Made by a program: the position numbers and the translations under genes. This document shows positions 35,590 through 48,248 of a DNA stretch of 64,000 nt, piece by piece. How positions within the stretch are numbered: position 1 is the stretch's first letter; every line of letters begins with the position of its first letter. The DNA is taken from positions 424,716-488,715 of the forward strand of contig BDDD01000076.1 of NCBI GenBank assembly GCA_001972305.1, written 5' to 3'. This stretch comes from Cephalotus follicularis. Lineage: Eukaryota > Streptophyta > Magnoliopsida > Oxalidales > Cephalotaceae. The notes beneath the pieces were generated by a model, which ran no database searches, was not told the origin of the DNA, and was given only the letters and a program-made list of their open reading frames with translations.

Positions 35590-38550
35590 ACAAGTGCGGA
35601 TATCGCTCCCGAATATGCTCCTCCAGCTCCCAAGTGGTCTCATGTTCGGGATGATTCCTCCATATAACTTTCACAAAAGGAACGGTCTTGCTACGTGTCA
35701 CCCGCTCCTATCGATCCACAATAGCCTCTGCGTCCTCCTCAAAAGATAGGTCCTCCCGAATGCTGTCCAAAGGATAGTAAACCACATGTAGGGAATGTAC
35801 GGGTAACTCCTCAACAAAGACATGTTGAATACGTTATGGACGTGTGCTAACTGTGGAGGCAAAGCTAATTGATAATCAACCGCGCCTACCTTTTCCAGAA
35901 CTTCAAAAGGTCCAATATACCGTGGACTCAACTTTCCTTTCAGCCCAAAACGTCGGACTCCTTTCTAAGGTGAAACTTTTGAGAACACATGTTCACCTAC
36001 TTTGAACTCCAAGTCCTTCTGATGTCTGTCCGCATAACTCTTCTGTCGAAATTGAGCTGCTTTCAATCTCTCCCTTGCTATTTCCACTTTCTCCGTAGTG
36101 ATCTGCACTAGCTCGGGTCCTTCGATAACTCGCTCTCCAATCTCATCCCAACATGCCGGAGCTCGACACTTCCTCCCATAAAGAGCTTCAAACGGAGCCA
36201 TACGGATGCTAGCATGCCAACTGTTATTGTATGCAAACTCCACTAAGCTCAAATACTCGTCCCAGTTCCCAGTCCACTCAAAAGCACAAGACCTCAACAT
36301 ATCCTCTAAGGTCTGGATGGTTCTCTTAGTCTGCCCATCTGTCTGTGGATGGAAAGCTGTACTATAACTGAGCCTAGTACCCCAAGCTTTCTGGAATCCT
36401 TTCCAAAACCTCGAAGTGAAATGAGGATCCCTATCCGAAACAATGGATACCGAAGTCCCATGGAGTCTCACTATCTCCTGCTGAAACACTTCTACCAAAT
36501 GATCCACAGAAAAGTCCTCTCAGATAGCCAAAAAGTGGGCCGATTTAGTCAATCGATCCACTACTACCCAGATAGCATCGATCCTTCTGAAAGTTCTCGG
36601 TAAACCCATAACAAAGTCCATCAAAATGCTTTCCCATTTCCATACTGGAACTTCCTAGGGCTGTAACAAACCACTAGCACGCTGGTGCTCAATCTTTATC
36701 TGCTGACAGATCAAACACCTCCCAACATACTCTGCTACATCCCATTTCATTCCATTCCACCAGAAGTTCTTTTTCAAGTCTCTATACATTTTTGAAGAAC
36801 CCGGATGTATAGAAAATGGAGAACTGTGTGCCTCTGACAAAACAACATCTATAATAGAAGTATATGCAGGAACACTCAACTGATTACCCAACCATATCAC
36901 ACCATGCTCATCCATACGAAACTCTAACTGCGTACCATTTTCAACATTCTAGACTATGGCCCAAAGCTCACCATCATCCCTCGGAGCTGTCTTAATCCGA
37001 GATATTAGAGTAGGCTCAACATTCATTGAAGCAACAAAACCTTCAGGACCCCGAACAAACAGATTCAAATCTAACCGCTCCATATCGGCTATCAACCGCG
37101 GCTAAGTAAGCAAAGCCGATATACTCCTAGAACTCTTCCGACTAAGTGCATCAGCTACCACATTTGCTTTACCAAGATGGTACTGAATATTCAGACCGTA
37201 GTCCTTCAAAAGCTCTAACCACCTTCTCTGACGCATGTTCAACTCTTTCTGCGTAAAGATGTACTGGAGACTCTTATGATCGATAAAGATGTCACAAGTT
37301 TCTCCGTATAAGTAGTGCCTCCAGATCTTCAACGCAAACACCACTGCTGCTAACTCGAGGTCATGTGTAGGATAGTTTACTTCATAAGGCTTCAACTGTC
37401 TCAAAGCGTAAGCTATCACATGATCGTGCTGTATTAAAACACACCCCAAACCCTTCTTAGAAGCATCGCTGTATATATGGTATCCACCTGACCCATATGG
37501 TAAACGAAGAATCGGTGCCGACACTAGACCATTTTGCAATTTCTTGAATGTTGCTTCTCGTTCTTCATTCCATTCAAACTTAGCTCCCTTTCTCATAAGC
37601 TGAGTTAGTGGCAAGGCTATAGAGGAAAAACCTTCCACAAACCGCCTATAGTATCCAGCCAAACCCAAAAAGCTCCTAATCTCTGTCACTGTGGTCAGTC
37701 TCGGCCATTTTGTAATGGCCTCAACTTTAGCAGGATCCACGTAGATACCTTCAGCTGTAACCACATGACCCAAAAACGCCACCTATTCCAACCAGAACTC
37801 ACATTTTGAAAACTTCGCGTATAGCCGATTCTTCCTCAGAATACCCAGCACTATACGAAGCTGTTCTTCATGTTCTTCCTTCGACTTGGAATACACAAGG
37901 ATATCATCTATGAACACAATCACAAACTGATCCAAGAACTCATGAAACACCTGATTCATCAGATCCATGAAAAATGACGGTGCATTAGTAAGTCTGAACA
38001 GCATCACCAGAAACTCATAATGCCCATACCGAGTACGGAAAGCAGTTTTAGGCACATCTTCATCCTTTATCCGAAGCTGATGATATCCCGATTTCAAATC
38101 GATCTTAGAGAAATATCGAGCACCTTGGAGTTGATCAAATAAGTCATCAATCCTAGGCAAAGGGTTTTTATTCCGAACAGTAATTCGATTCAACTCTCTG
38201 TAGTCTATGCACAGCCTCATAGACCCATCTTTCTTCTTCACAAAAAGAACCAGAGCACCTCGCGGTGAAACACTAGGCCGAATGAAACCCCTATCCAACA
38301 GCTCTTACAACTGTTCCTTCAGCTCCTGTAACTCAAGTGGTGCCATCATATATGGTGCCTTAGATATAGGTGCCGCTCCAGGAATGAGCTCAATGGTAAA
38401 CTCCACTTCCCGTTGCGGTGGCAAACCCGGTAAGTCCTTCGAAAACACATATGCAAACTCCTGAACCACAGGATAGTGTTCAAGGCGAGGCTCAACCCTT
38501 GAGAAATCCTTCACAATAGCTAAGAAACCCTCAGCTCCCTTAGCCACCAA
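35590..38550 (-). pseudogene. pol: Gypsy B pol: RT, RNase H, integrase and chromodomain-like tail
   Basis: Minus-strand blocks: pre-RT and RT start 38305-38550; RT palm 37783-38298 with FIDDILVYS; thumb and RNase H 37102-37782 ([25 protein letters not shown]). The integrase zinc part is at 36655-36915 (HPGSSKMYRD, CLICQQ) and its core and C-terminus at 35698-36507 (D in SDRDPHF, TDGQT with K for the following E). The tail at 35590-35720 (TVPFVKVIWRNHPEHETTWE) is a chromodomain-like module typical of Tekay. Stops, mostly TAG, separate the blocks. The loss of the integrase glutamate makes integration by this copy unlikely. Confidence 0.9.
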
Positions 38551-38649
38551 CTTTCAAACCTTCAAAGCAGAAATAACCTTCATTTCTTTTCTTGGCTGTG
38601 AACTCCGATAAATAAAATCAGGTCTATCAATATCCCTAAACAGAATCCT

Positions 38650-40122
38650 CTAAGCGTGACAGTCAATCGTAGCTCGATGGCGAACCAACCAATTCAAACC
38701 TAGAATCATATCAAAGTCATACATATCGATAGGTAGAAGATTCGCATCAAGAATTTTATCATCGAAAACAAGAGGGCAAGCATAAAAGCACTCAGATATC
38801 ACAACAGATGTCCCCGTAGGGGTCGAAAGAACAAAAGCCGGATCAAGAAACTGTGAAGACATCCTAAGATGCCGAACAAAAGACCTCGCTACAACCGAGT
38901 GGGTATCCAGTATCATATAAAACATAAGCCCTATGGTTACCAACATAAACAATACCTGAAACCGTACCTGGTGCATTAGCAGCCTGCTGTGTCGTGATAG
39001 CAAAAACACGACCTCCCACATTGCACTGTCCAAATTCTGCATTGTTCCCCCTCCTATCCTTCGCACGAGGATTAGCACAATCTTTCACAAAATGCCCCTT
39101 TTGACCACATACAAAATAGGCCCCAATGGCCTTATAGCACACTCCCACTGGATGCTGTCTACCCCAAGTATCACACATGGCAATATGAACATCCTCAGCT
39201 TCCTGTGTCTATTTTTGATCATCACCAGGCTGTCGTTGTCCCCGGTTATCATTCCTCCTTCCTCATTTGCCGTTTCTGTTCTTGCCATGATGTCCAGAAC
39301 CTTGCCCATGAGAATCTCCCCTATTCCTTTTCTTATCATTTTCCTGCCGAGCTGCTTGGAAGTCTAGCCTCTCCAGTTCTATATTCTTTGCTGCATTGGC
39401 CACTTCAGAAACACCAGTAAACCTGGTATTAATCAGCTTACCACGGAGATGATAGTGTAGTTTCCGCTTGAACTTCTCAGCCTGCTCCAGTGCTGTCCCT
39501 GCTGCGAACCCAACAATACCAGCAAGCCTAGTGAAACAGGTGAGAAACTCTGTGACCGATTCTGCATCCTTCTGTCTTGTATTTATGAATTCCCTGGCAT
39601 AAGCCTCCTTATTAGTAGCGGAAAATACTGCTGATAGAAAACTTCACAAAACTCCAACCAAGTCAAAGCGTCAATATAGTTACCACCCTTAGCCAAACCC
39701 AGAGTCTTCCACCACTTATGAGCATCACCCTCAAGCTTGTAAGCTGCCAACCTAACTTTCTGCTCGTCACCACAACCAAGCACATCAAAGATCTTGTCCA
39801 TATGCGTAATCCAATGCTCAGCTTCCACAGGAGTCACAGCTGAGCTAAAATACCGCGGCCTTTGTTTCTGGAACCGCTCAAGCCAGATATAAACAGGTGT
39901 GTCAGTCCTGACCCCTGTTTCCCTTCCTAACTGAACTTCAGCTAGAGCATTCTCCTCAGCAACTGGCTCCCTATGGCCTTGTCCTTGATTCTGCTGATCC
40001 ATCACACGACGTACCTCTTGAGCGACTGCCTGACGTACCAACTCTTCCATATAAGGTTCATTCCTGACTTCATGAGCCTCAGCTGGTGCAGTCCTCTGAG
40101 AAGCGTTCCTTGTACGTACCAT
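38650..40122 (-). pseudogene. gag: Gypsy B gag and protease
   Basis: Minus-strand start MVRTRNASQRTAP at 40122. The capsid runs 39583-40122 (VEAEHWITHMDKIFDVLGC, EGDAHKWWKTL). The Tekay-type cysteine segment WGRQHPVGVC and zinc knuckle CGQKGHFVKDC are at 38990-39178. The protease DTG follows at about 38900, across a frameshift, and MILGLNWLVRH (38650-38720) is the protease second block. The frame is broken between 39583 and 39340 and again near the protease active site. Confidence 0.87.
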
Positions 40123-40278
40123 CTACGAAAAGGAACTCAAAACATGAAACATCAAAAGGAAACAAAAACCGAAACAGAAGACATATCAAGCTGACCATAA
40201 CGGAAAAGCCTAACCCAGAGTCTACCCAATCTCACAGGTCAAACCTAGTTAGGTCTTCTAAGGAAATAAAACCTATTT

Positions 40279-40289
40279 CTCTGATACCA
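40279..40289 (-). other. Primer-binding site of gypsy B
   Basis: CTCTGATACCA on the plus strand, six bases from the LTR end at 40295. Initiator tRNA-Met type. Confidence 0.9.
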
Positions 40290-41584
40290 CAATCTGTAAC
40301 ACTCCCGGACGGCGGGAGTCGTCACAGGTCATAGTACATATCATAACTTAACAAAACATAACTGAACTGAACAAAAGCATAACTTTATTAGCTAAAAACG
40401 TGGCGGTCAAAACATAACATATTCTGTAACTGATCAAAACTTAAAACTTAACATATCCGAAAAACTTAACATATTTCAAAAGTCAATTATTAAAAACATA
40501 AACCAAAAGTAACTTATTGTTCATGACCAACTCTAACAGAAAACATAACAGGATCACACTCCTAAGGATCCTTGACATAATGGTGGTCATCTCTCATTCA
40601 CACTTTCCCCCGCTGCTCTTGATAACCTGCCGCATGGAAACAAAGCATGGCTGAGCAAACCTCAGTACAGGTAAAGAATATAATACAGTAAATGGTAATT
40701 TAAAAGCAATAAGATTTCAATAAAACTCGTAACAGAAATCTGAAGCAGTAAATCATTTAAATGTTCATTCCCGAACTTCATAAAATCCAATTCATAACTT
40801 TCGAAACATATACGGAACATTTCAAAAACATAATTTCATATTTCATACTGAGCCACATAACATATCACATATCAGAAACACATATGGCAAGGGAGGCGCA
40901 AATTCCACATGCCTATTAGAATTGAGTTTTACGGCACTACACAAGTCAATTATCAAAACATATCATATCACACATTGCATATTTTATCACATATGCCATA
41001 TACTAGAATCGATTCATACGCCTCTATCATACATAGCGGATCCATAAATCCACCTAATGAGATTTATTCATAACATAAAGAGACGCCGTAGACTAATCAC
41101 ACCGCCATAGAAGTGTCATGTCCCCGTGCCTGGCCTACGACATGCTTATGGTACGCCCCATAGGCGGGTACAAATAGTCAGTATTTAATCATTTCAGAAA
41201 TATTGATTTATCAAAATCAATTTAGAAACACATAAAATATGCTTTTTCAAAACATATTCAAAAATGGTTCACAAACGATGTCATAACATACATTTCATAA
41301 TCGGAATATCACCTCATTTATTTTCCACTATAAAGAGATGATCATTTCATAACATATCGTAACATACATATAAAGTCAGGAATATTAAATTCATAAAATG
41401 TCAAAACCGGCTTTATTTTCCAGAACATATAAATTTCATAAATATAACCGAGTTCATAAAACGAAGAACATATCATAAAAGCAAAACTGATTTTTGTTCA
41501 ATAAAACCAGATGGTCGAAGAACGATAGAAATCTGTACATATAAACAAAATTGATTTTGCCTCGATAAAGTTGAATAGAGTATC

Positions 41585-44500
41585 TGACACGCCCTGTTCC
41601 CGAGCACCCTTGCCCGGGGACGGCCGTGCCAGGTGGAAGGATCCCCCACCTGGATCCCTAACCAAAACCCCAACAAACAAAGACTAACACTAAGGCCAAG
41701 GGCAGGTAGTAAAACACGCTGCCGAGGAGAGCCACGCCCCCCAGGCCAAACGCACCTAAGGCATATTGTGGCTACACGTCCTTCAGGGTGGCCACCATGG
41801 ACGAATCGCCCGGCAGGAAGGAGGAATTTCCCATCTCCTCTAAGCAAAAACGCCACACTTGCCAGAAGAAACACACGGTAGAGAAGGGACAAAGAAGGAA
41901 TGGCAAAACTGTAAATAACCCTTACATAAAACCATTCTTAAAACTCACGGTTTAACTAAAGGGGACACACACAACAACCACTGCCCAAACGCACCGTTCC
42001 ACTAAAGGAACATGCCAGGGGAGGGAGCCAGGGCAGAGAACATAACACTACATCTTGCCTGGGGTCCTGGGCAGGGGATGCCAACACCACTGAACACAAC
42101 ATGACGTATCACCAGCCAAGCCTGCACCTCCATCCTAAGACATGCCTTCCCTAGACGAGCCATCCTCGAGCATGTCCTCATTGGATGACTAACTTCAGAC
42201 ATGTCCTCCCCGGGCATGAGCCATACAAACAAGGATATGCCCAGGCACAAGAAAATGACAACGTTTAACATAAGGCTAAGCCTGGGATCAACACAAGGGC
42301 TCGAGGGCCAAATCCAAGCAAAGGAAAACCACCCGAGGTCCCACCAACGCTTAACCTACACTAAGGAGACGGAATTTCACCCCAGAAAAGCACCCATGGG
42401 ATCCACTAGGGCTCACCTGACAAAACATCTCCAGGGACCGAGTTGGTCCGAGGTCGGGAGGACGGGCAAAACTAAAGAAAACTGCTTACTCCTACTTAAT
42501 GCCTACGGGCATGCCTGGGGACAACACCCGGGGATGCCACCATACCCCAGCTTAGGGTCAATGAACCCGAACTGTGAAGTCAACCTAAGGTTTGACTAAC
42601 CATGAACATATCCACTCCTCCCCCGGCATCTCAGCAGAGGTGCCACGCACAAAAGGGCCGGGGGAGAAACACTGATGTTTCACCAAGGCCAGGGCTGGGT
42701 AGACCTACTCCTCTGCCCAGGGTCAAACAACCCTCGAACTCATGCGTCGTCCCTGCACCCTAGACGGTTAATATAAACAACGCCAAGGCTGGGAAAACAT
42801 CTCATAACAATAAGGTATATAAAACAAGTGAATTATATACACGGTCCCGGGAAAAATGCCAAGGACCCACAACATCCAAAAATCATATACATGTTTACAA
42901 AGAGGATTTACTAGACATAGACATCAACAAGTCTATACAAAAATCCCAAGAATGTCCCCAAATGCATGAAGGTGCCCATGGCCGAGGAGCCATCCTAAGG
43001 TGCTGCGTAAGGTGTCTACCTCTTTCAACACGCTATCCTTATTGGATCTCAAGAACCCTGCTGCCCCACTTCCTCTGAACACAAAAATGAGAGGGGATTA
43101 GTCCAACTAACTAGTGAGTAAGATCAAGGAATATCCTGGGCAAACCCACTTCCACCGGGGTGCCAAGAGTCAAGGTGAACGTGCCCTGCCCCAACTAGGC
43201 CAAAGGACAACCCATATCCACTGCTCAACAAAACAAGACAGGGGTGAAAATATACAAGGATATCAATAAAAAGGAAAACCCGAGGAGACATCAGAGCTAC
43301 CAACTCAATGACTGACCTCAAGGAAAGAAGATAAACAACATGTTATATGTCAGAACATGCCAGGGATCCAAGGATCAACAAAAGATCAACTCTAAGGATC
43401 TACAATTATCAAGGGACTACTGGTACTGTATCAATCACAACCACATTCCACACATGCACATGCACACATCATACTCACACACTTCCATAGCCAGAACCAC
43501 CTCGTCAAGCAAAATAACAACTCCATTGACATTCCATCAACGCGGTCATGGGCTACAGGACTGTACACATCCCCCATATACGCATATAGATACCCACTTC
43601 CAGAGCTCCGCATGAACATCGGTAGAAAAGCTACGGCAACACTCCTTCCCCGGCAATCACACGTTGGCGTACCTCACTCCATGAACATCGATCGAGGGGC
43701 TATGCAAGCCCACCCCCGTCGACAATCATGAGCTCAACACTACACCATATGAACATCGATCGAGGAGCTAACTCGTCGGCATAGGAGAACATCATCTCAC
43801 AGGTAAGTGTATCACCACTTAGACCATCTCGTGCCGGCAATCTCATGCTCGAGGACTCCATTATGGCCTGACCAGAGAAGATAGCGGATCCACAGATGCC
43901 CCCATACATCATTCCATCATAGACCAATGAAATGAGCAGATCCGGGTATGGAACACAGGCACAGTCACACCCAACAGTTCATCATAGACAATGGCACTAC
44001 TGAATAGAATTGGGATCGAACGCCCACTCCCCCATCAGCCACAACAAGTATCATACATAACCAAGTAGCCAGTTTCTAGTAACTAGTGCCCGAGGACAAC
44101 AACACATGATATCAAATAAAGCATGAATACTTAAACAGAAAGGGGAAACAACAAGTTCAACCCAGGCATTGAGCCCTCAGCTCAGAAACAATAGTATTCA
44201 TATGCAATATCAACAAGATGACAGGAGAAGAATTCCTAGTCAAAGATAATATCATGGAAAGGCATATAAACAACAAACTCTCGGTTATCAATTGATAGAA
44301 AGAAGAAAATCCCAATCACTAGTATCAGTAGCTTCCTCAGCTAGCTTCCTTGTTGTGCGGACTCCGTGCCTAGATCTTGCTCTGCAAGACCAACACACAA
44401 CAACACTTAGCTACCATGAACAACATCTCTGAAGTCATGCCTGAACCACATACATCCATGAAAACCACGACGAAGCTCCTTCTTGGCCTTAAAGATCATC

Positions 44501-44915
44501 TCAACACCAACAAAGTGACGTACAATAACGTACCGAGGAGGATTCTTACCTGCTAGATGCGTAGACGGGTAAAAGAAGTCCTAACCTCAAACGGTAATCG
44601 AAGCTTCAGAAGAAAGACGAAGAAGAAAGATGAAAGATCTCTCTCCCAAATGCTTGTTCAGGCGTGAGATGATGGTAAGTCGTCTGTCGAAAGCCAACTG
44701 CCAAGCTTCTTAAGCAAGCTTTGCACATATCCCAACACAAAACAAATATCTCTTATCTCTTAACCACATACAAACCATTGGGTCTCCACCAAGCCCAAGC
44801 CAAACTAACACTATCCAAGAAGAGAAGCCCAAGCCAACCACAACCAAGGAGAAAAGAAAAAAATTTCCCCCAAGCCCAAACATCAATTTACCCAAAATTA
44901 ATGCAGGTCGTTATA
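41585..44915 (-). mobile_element. Solo LTR of family F, copy 2 (3.3 kb)
   Basis: It starts TGACACGCCC and ends GGTCGTTATA, with target duplication GTATC at 41580-41584 and 44916-44920. The empty site is in the 3' LTR of B. It aligns with F1 but has extra blocks, for example about 200 bases at 43850-44050 and about 120 at 41760-41880. F1 has its own extra block at about 11690-11760. The frames at 41473-43927 are not shared as protein. The minus-strand start TGTAACGACC... reading is the usual gypsy LTR start, here as TATAACGACC. Confidence 0.88.
43611..43785. repeat. Three degenerate ~69-bp tandem units in LTR F2
   Basis: GCTA at 43630, 43699 and 43767 (steps 69 and 68), each preceded by ATGAACATCGATCGAG-like text except the first. 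The spacing matches F1 at 11531, 11600 and 11668. Confidence 0.7.
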
Positions 44916-45152
44916 GTATCAAAGAGCAGAAATATCCGTACCTTATGCGCTTACAGAAATGACTTATGAAAAGATTGTTAATTCAAACTCCCCTTGAAGC
45001 ACAACAATCTAAAAGACACAAAACCGTGCATATAAGGGTCTGAGAATCATTAGAGACATAAAACATATTCATTACAATGTTTAGAACAGACCCAGATTGA
45101 TCCGAAGAACAAATGGATCAAAATAATTGAAAACAAGAATTTTCTAGGCAAA

Positions 45153-45365
45153 ACAGCTGACTGTTACAGAGCTCCAGTCGACTGTTGGAAGCTTGGCAGT
45201 CGACTATGCGACAGGGCTAGTCGACTACACAAACCAGACTGTAGGCAGTTGACTGTGACAGAGGTACAACCGACTGTGCAAAGCAAAGTAGTCGACTGAT
45301 TCATACAAACAACCGACTACACAAGGCTAGACAGCCGACTGTCAATAAGAACAGCCGACTATTCT
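45153..45365. repeat. Phased dyad array in LTR B, 5' copy
   Basis: Core starts are 45157, 45178, 45200, 45221, 45249, 45270, 45292, 45313, 45335 and 45355, so the steps are 21, 22, 21, 28, 21, 22, 21, 22 and 20. These are identical to the 3' copy although several units carry different substitutions. Confidence 0.9.
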
Positions 45366-45816
45366 GGATGACAGAATAAGAGAAACTTAGAAATTTCAAT
45401 GCAAAGACTTGTCTAAACATGTATAACTCGATACCAGAGACCTATGAACATATACATAAGACTTTATATGATGTTTAGACAGTGTAAAAACACATAATTG
45501 ATAGGAAGAAGTATATAAACAGTGATTAACTTCAAGAGACAAGAGAGACCTCTAACCAGATGCACATATATTAATCCAAATTTTCTATCAATTACCATTT
45601 ACAGATATTAAAAACCAGATTGCATAACTCTTTCTATGTGTCTACGGACTTGCTAACAGACTCAGAAAAACAATGATAGAATAAATAAAGTCTGCAGGAA
45701 CCAAAATCGAATTCTAACACCTATGTAGACATGCAAAAACAGATTCATAATACAATTGAACAAACCATAATAGTAACATAAGGGTACCAACCTGCAAAGA
45801 AGAAACGATTGTAGGA

Positions 45817-46804
45817 GGCGGTGACTAATTGATTGATTGGAGATACCAGAGACCTGTAAAGAAGATTCTAATTGTCTTGGACGAGTCTAATTGATTGTGA
45901 TTTGGCCCATCCAAGACAATTAGACCCGTCAACCCACCTTTTTTGAAGGACTACCTTCCGTGGGTTAGATTATCAACATTCTCATTGATATTGATATTGA
46001 CATTGTACTTATTGAATGCCATATGCTCCATAGGATTATTTTTGTATTTTCTTACACCACCACTGGTTTTCTGGTAGATGATTGATAGGATTGATTGCTT
46101 GATTAGATCCTATTCCTATACGTAGGTATGAGACGATGGTATATGAATAGTCAAATTAAAAATTGGCATCCATGCATTCACCTTGACATGCATTGATATT
46201 GTATATACTGTTCATCATTATTGACCAAATTGTACATAGCATAATATGAATTGGGAATGTTCTTCTTGGCCATTTGGCTAACCCATCCTTCGAGATGGGT
46301 CATTGATATTTTGATACAAGAAATGCAATGCAGATCAACAGTCAAAGAAGTTGATAGCTGTGACTGCATGGTTTGAAGTGAAGAATGCCATTGCTTTTAT
46401 CATAGCATGTATTAAGATTGTATTGTTTTTGTATCAGATGTAGTATTGTTTTTGGACTTGTAATAATTAGTATATATTACTATTATGACATTGAAGAGTT
46501 TGAATGATTTTTTGCGTGCTATGTATGGAAGTTTTAAGTTTTTTTGATATTTGATAGACTTACCTAGTCCCAACTATTATATTGCATCGAGAGTAAAGCC
46601 TTGTGTTCATCCTCCGAACGCGGGGTATTATTGATGGTATTACAACGACCAGTCATCCTGCTAGGTTAAGAGTTGAATTGTAGTGATAAAGATTGATTGA
46701 ATGGCTACGCATGATTTATGATTCTACATATATCAATGCTATTGTTGGAAGTGATTCATGTTGTGAATCTAATCTTTTCCATTGCATGTTTCCTTGTAAG
46801 GTAG
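45817..46804 (+). mobile_element. Probable end of a gypsy LTR with degenerate primer-binding site (rest of X?)
   Basis: No reading frame. Near 46600-46630 it reads GAACGCGGGGTATTA, like the GGGGTGTGATA end of LTR G. Four bases later TGGTATTACAAC (46635-46646) matches 9 of 12 positions of TGGTATCAGAGC. This suggests the 3' part of a plus-strand LTR followed by its primer-binding site and a short leader, cut by LTR G at 46805. It may be the continuation of fragment X (23881-24186) on the other side of the copia 1/gypsy B nest. That link is inference only. Confidence 0.4.
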
Positions 46805-46965
46805 TGTAATGTCCCAAATTACCATTCAATGTATTTTTGTAATTCTCATTTGTAATTTTATGATAAATTAATGAAAATTATGGATTTTTTCCAACTTTTG
46901 ATGTTGAATTTTTAGTAAAGAGTGCTAAAAATGTTATGGTGAATTGAAAATGCAAAAGAGGCGTT

Positions 46966-47120
46966 AAGCATCGACGCCCTGAAGCAAAGCGTCAATGCCA
47001 AGGAAGCAAAATGCACACCTAAAGTTCATGCCCTCAAAGTGTTGATGCCAAGAGATAGCGTCAATGCCAAGAAGTACACAGGGTTAAGCGTTGATGCTAA
47101 TGATATAACCTTTGATGCTT
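46966..47120. repeat. Dyad array 1 in LTR G (AAGCGTCGACGCTT type)
   Basis: Core starts near 46971, 46992, 47026, 47042, 47061, 47091 and 47112. Variants such as AAGCGTCAATGCC and AAGCGTTGATGC occur. The spacing is 21 for the first and last pair and irregular between. It lies 160-310 bases into the LTR. Confidence 0.7.
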
Positions 47121-47855
47121 AAAGATGACAACAGATGGATTTGATACATTGATAGAAAATGTGTTGAAGGGCAGGTGAAGGCCACTGTTTGGGTGCCTTA
47201 TCACGCTAGTGGTAACGTGTTAGACATGTTACCCTATTCCCAAGCTTGCAATGACAGGTGTGTGTCATATGGGCAGGTGAGAAGTGAGAGAGAGAGACGT
47301 ATGGCGTCTTGCATGCGGGTGTAAGGGAGAGAGAGATAAACGTTATACACCATAAAACATGCATCTCTCTTCTCCAAAGCGGCACCAGAAAGAGAAAGAA
47401 AAGAGAGAGCAACAAAGAAAAAGATAAATAAAAAGTAGAAGAGAACAGTGAGAAACCAGAAAAAGAGAGGGAAAGAAAGAGAGAACCATATTTCTCCATT
47501 TTTGGGCTGGACTTAAGCTTGGAAGCTCGAACCTGGATTTTGGAGTCCCTGTACCGAACCTGGGAAGCTTAAAGCTACTGGTCGGTGAACTTAGAAGAAG
47601 TGGACTAGGATTTCTAACTTGGAATATGAGGTAGGGATTATATAATTGTATTTTTGAGTTCAAGAATAGTAAATGATCATTGATGAAATGAATGGATATT
47701 GTGGATTGTGTGATTGATGTTATGGTTACTAAGGATAGTTAACCTGGCATGCATGTTGTGTTGGAGTGAATATGGATTTGAATTGCATGTATTGTTGTGC
47801 TTGGATTCCACTGTTATTAAGACACGTAGAGGAAGACGTTGTTCTGGGTTCTAGA

Positions 47856-48248
47856 ACCATCGATGCTTAGAGGAAAGCGTCGACGCTATGGAATGTTACG
47901 CGGGAAAATGAACACTGGTTTCATTGAACCGTTGACGCTTAGAGGAAAAGCGTCAACGCTCTGGTTCATTACGCGTGGAAAAACGATGATGAAAGTGTTA
48001 ACACCTAAGGTTCCTACCTTAAATCGTCGATGCCAAGGAGATAAGCGCTGACGCTTAAGGGTCCTTGCCTTGAGCGTCGACGCCAAAGAGACAAGATGTT
48101 GATGCCTAAAGCTTCTGGTTTAAAGCGCTGATGCTAAGAGTTAAAGCGTCGACTCTTCAAGGACATAAGCGTCGATGCCAAGGGGAAAACACTGATGCTT
48201 AACTGACTGATATGAACGTTGACGCCTAGAGAGCACACGTTGGCACCA
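47856..48248. repeat. Dyad array 2 in LTR G
   Basis: Core starts at 47860, 47880, 47932, 47953, 47998, 48027, 48048, 48077, 48099, 48128, 48149, 48172, 48192, 48219 and 48240. Units come in pairs 20-23 bases apart, for example AAAGCGTCGACGCT and AAGCGCTGACGCTT. The array lies 1,050-1,440 bases into the LTR. Confidence 0.85.

Larger units (their letters stand above)
32704..45816 (-). mobile_element. Ty3/gypsy element B (Tekay/Del-like) with nested solo LTR F2
   Basis: Minus-strand order: 5' LTR (40295-45816, containing F2), primer-binding site, gag, protease, RT, RNase H, integrase with chromodomain-like tail, polypurine tract, 3' LTR (32704-35529). The two LTRs are very similar by eye, so B is young relative to A and copia 1. 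The 5' LTR stops at 45816, at the point equivalent to 34828 in the 3' LTR. About 700 bases are missing there. Confidence 0.88.
40295..45816 (-). mobile_element. 5' LTR of gypsy B, interrupted by F2 and cut at its far end
   Basis: Own sequence is 40295-41584 plus 44916-45816. It matches the 3' LTR phrase by phrase, and TCGATAAAGT...AGAGTATC joins to AAAGAGCAGAAATATC as in the uninterrupted 3' LTR. Homology stops at GATTGTAGGA (45816). The following bases do not match the 3' LTR, showing a deletion or a further insertion. Confidence 0.87.
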
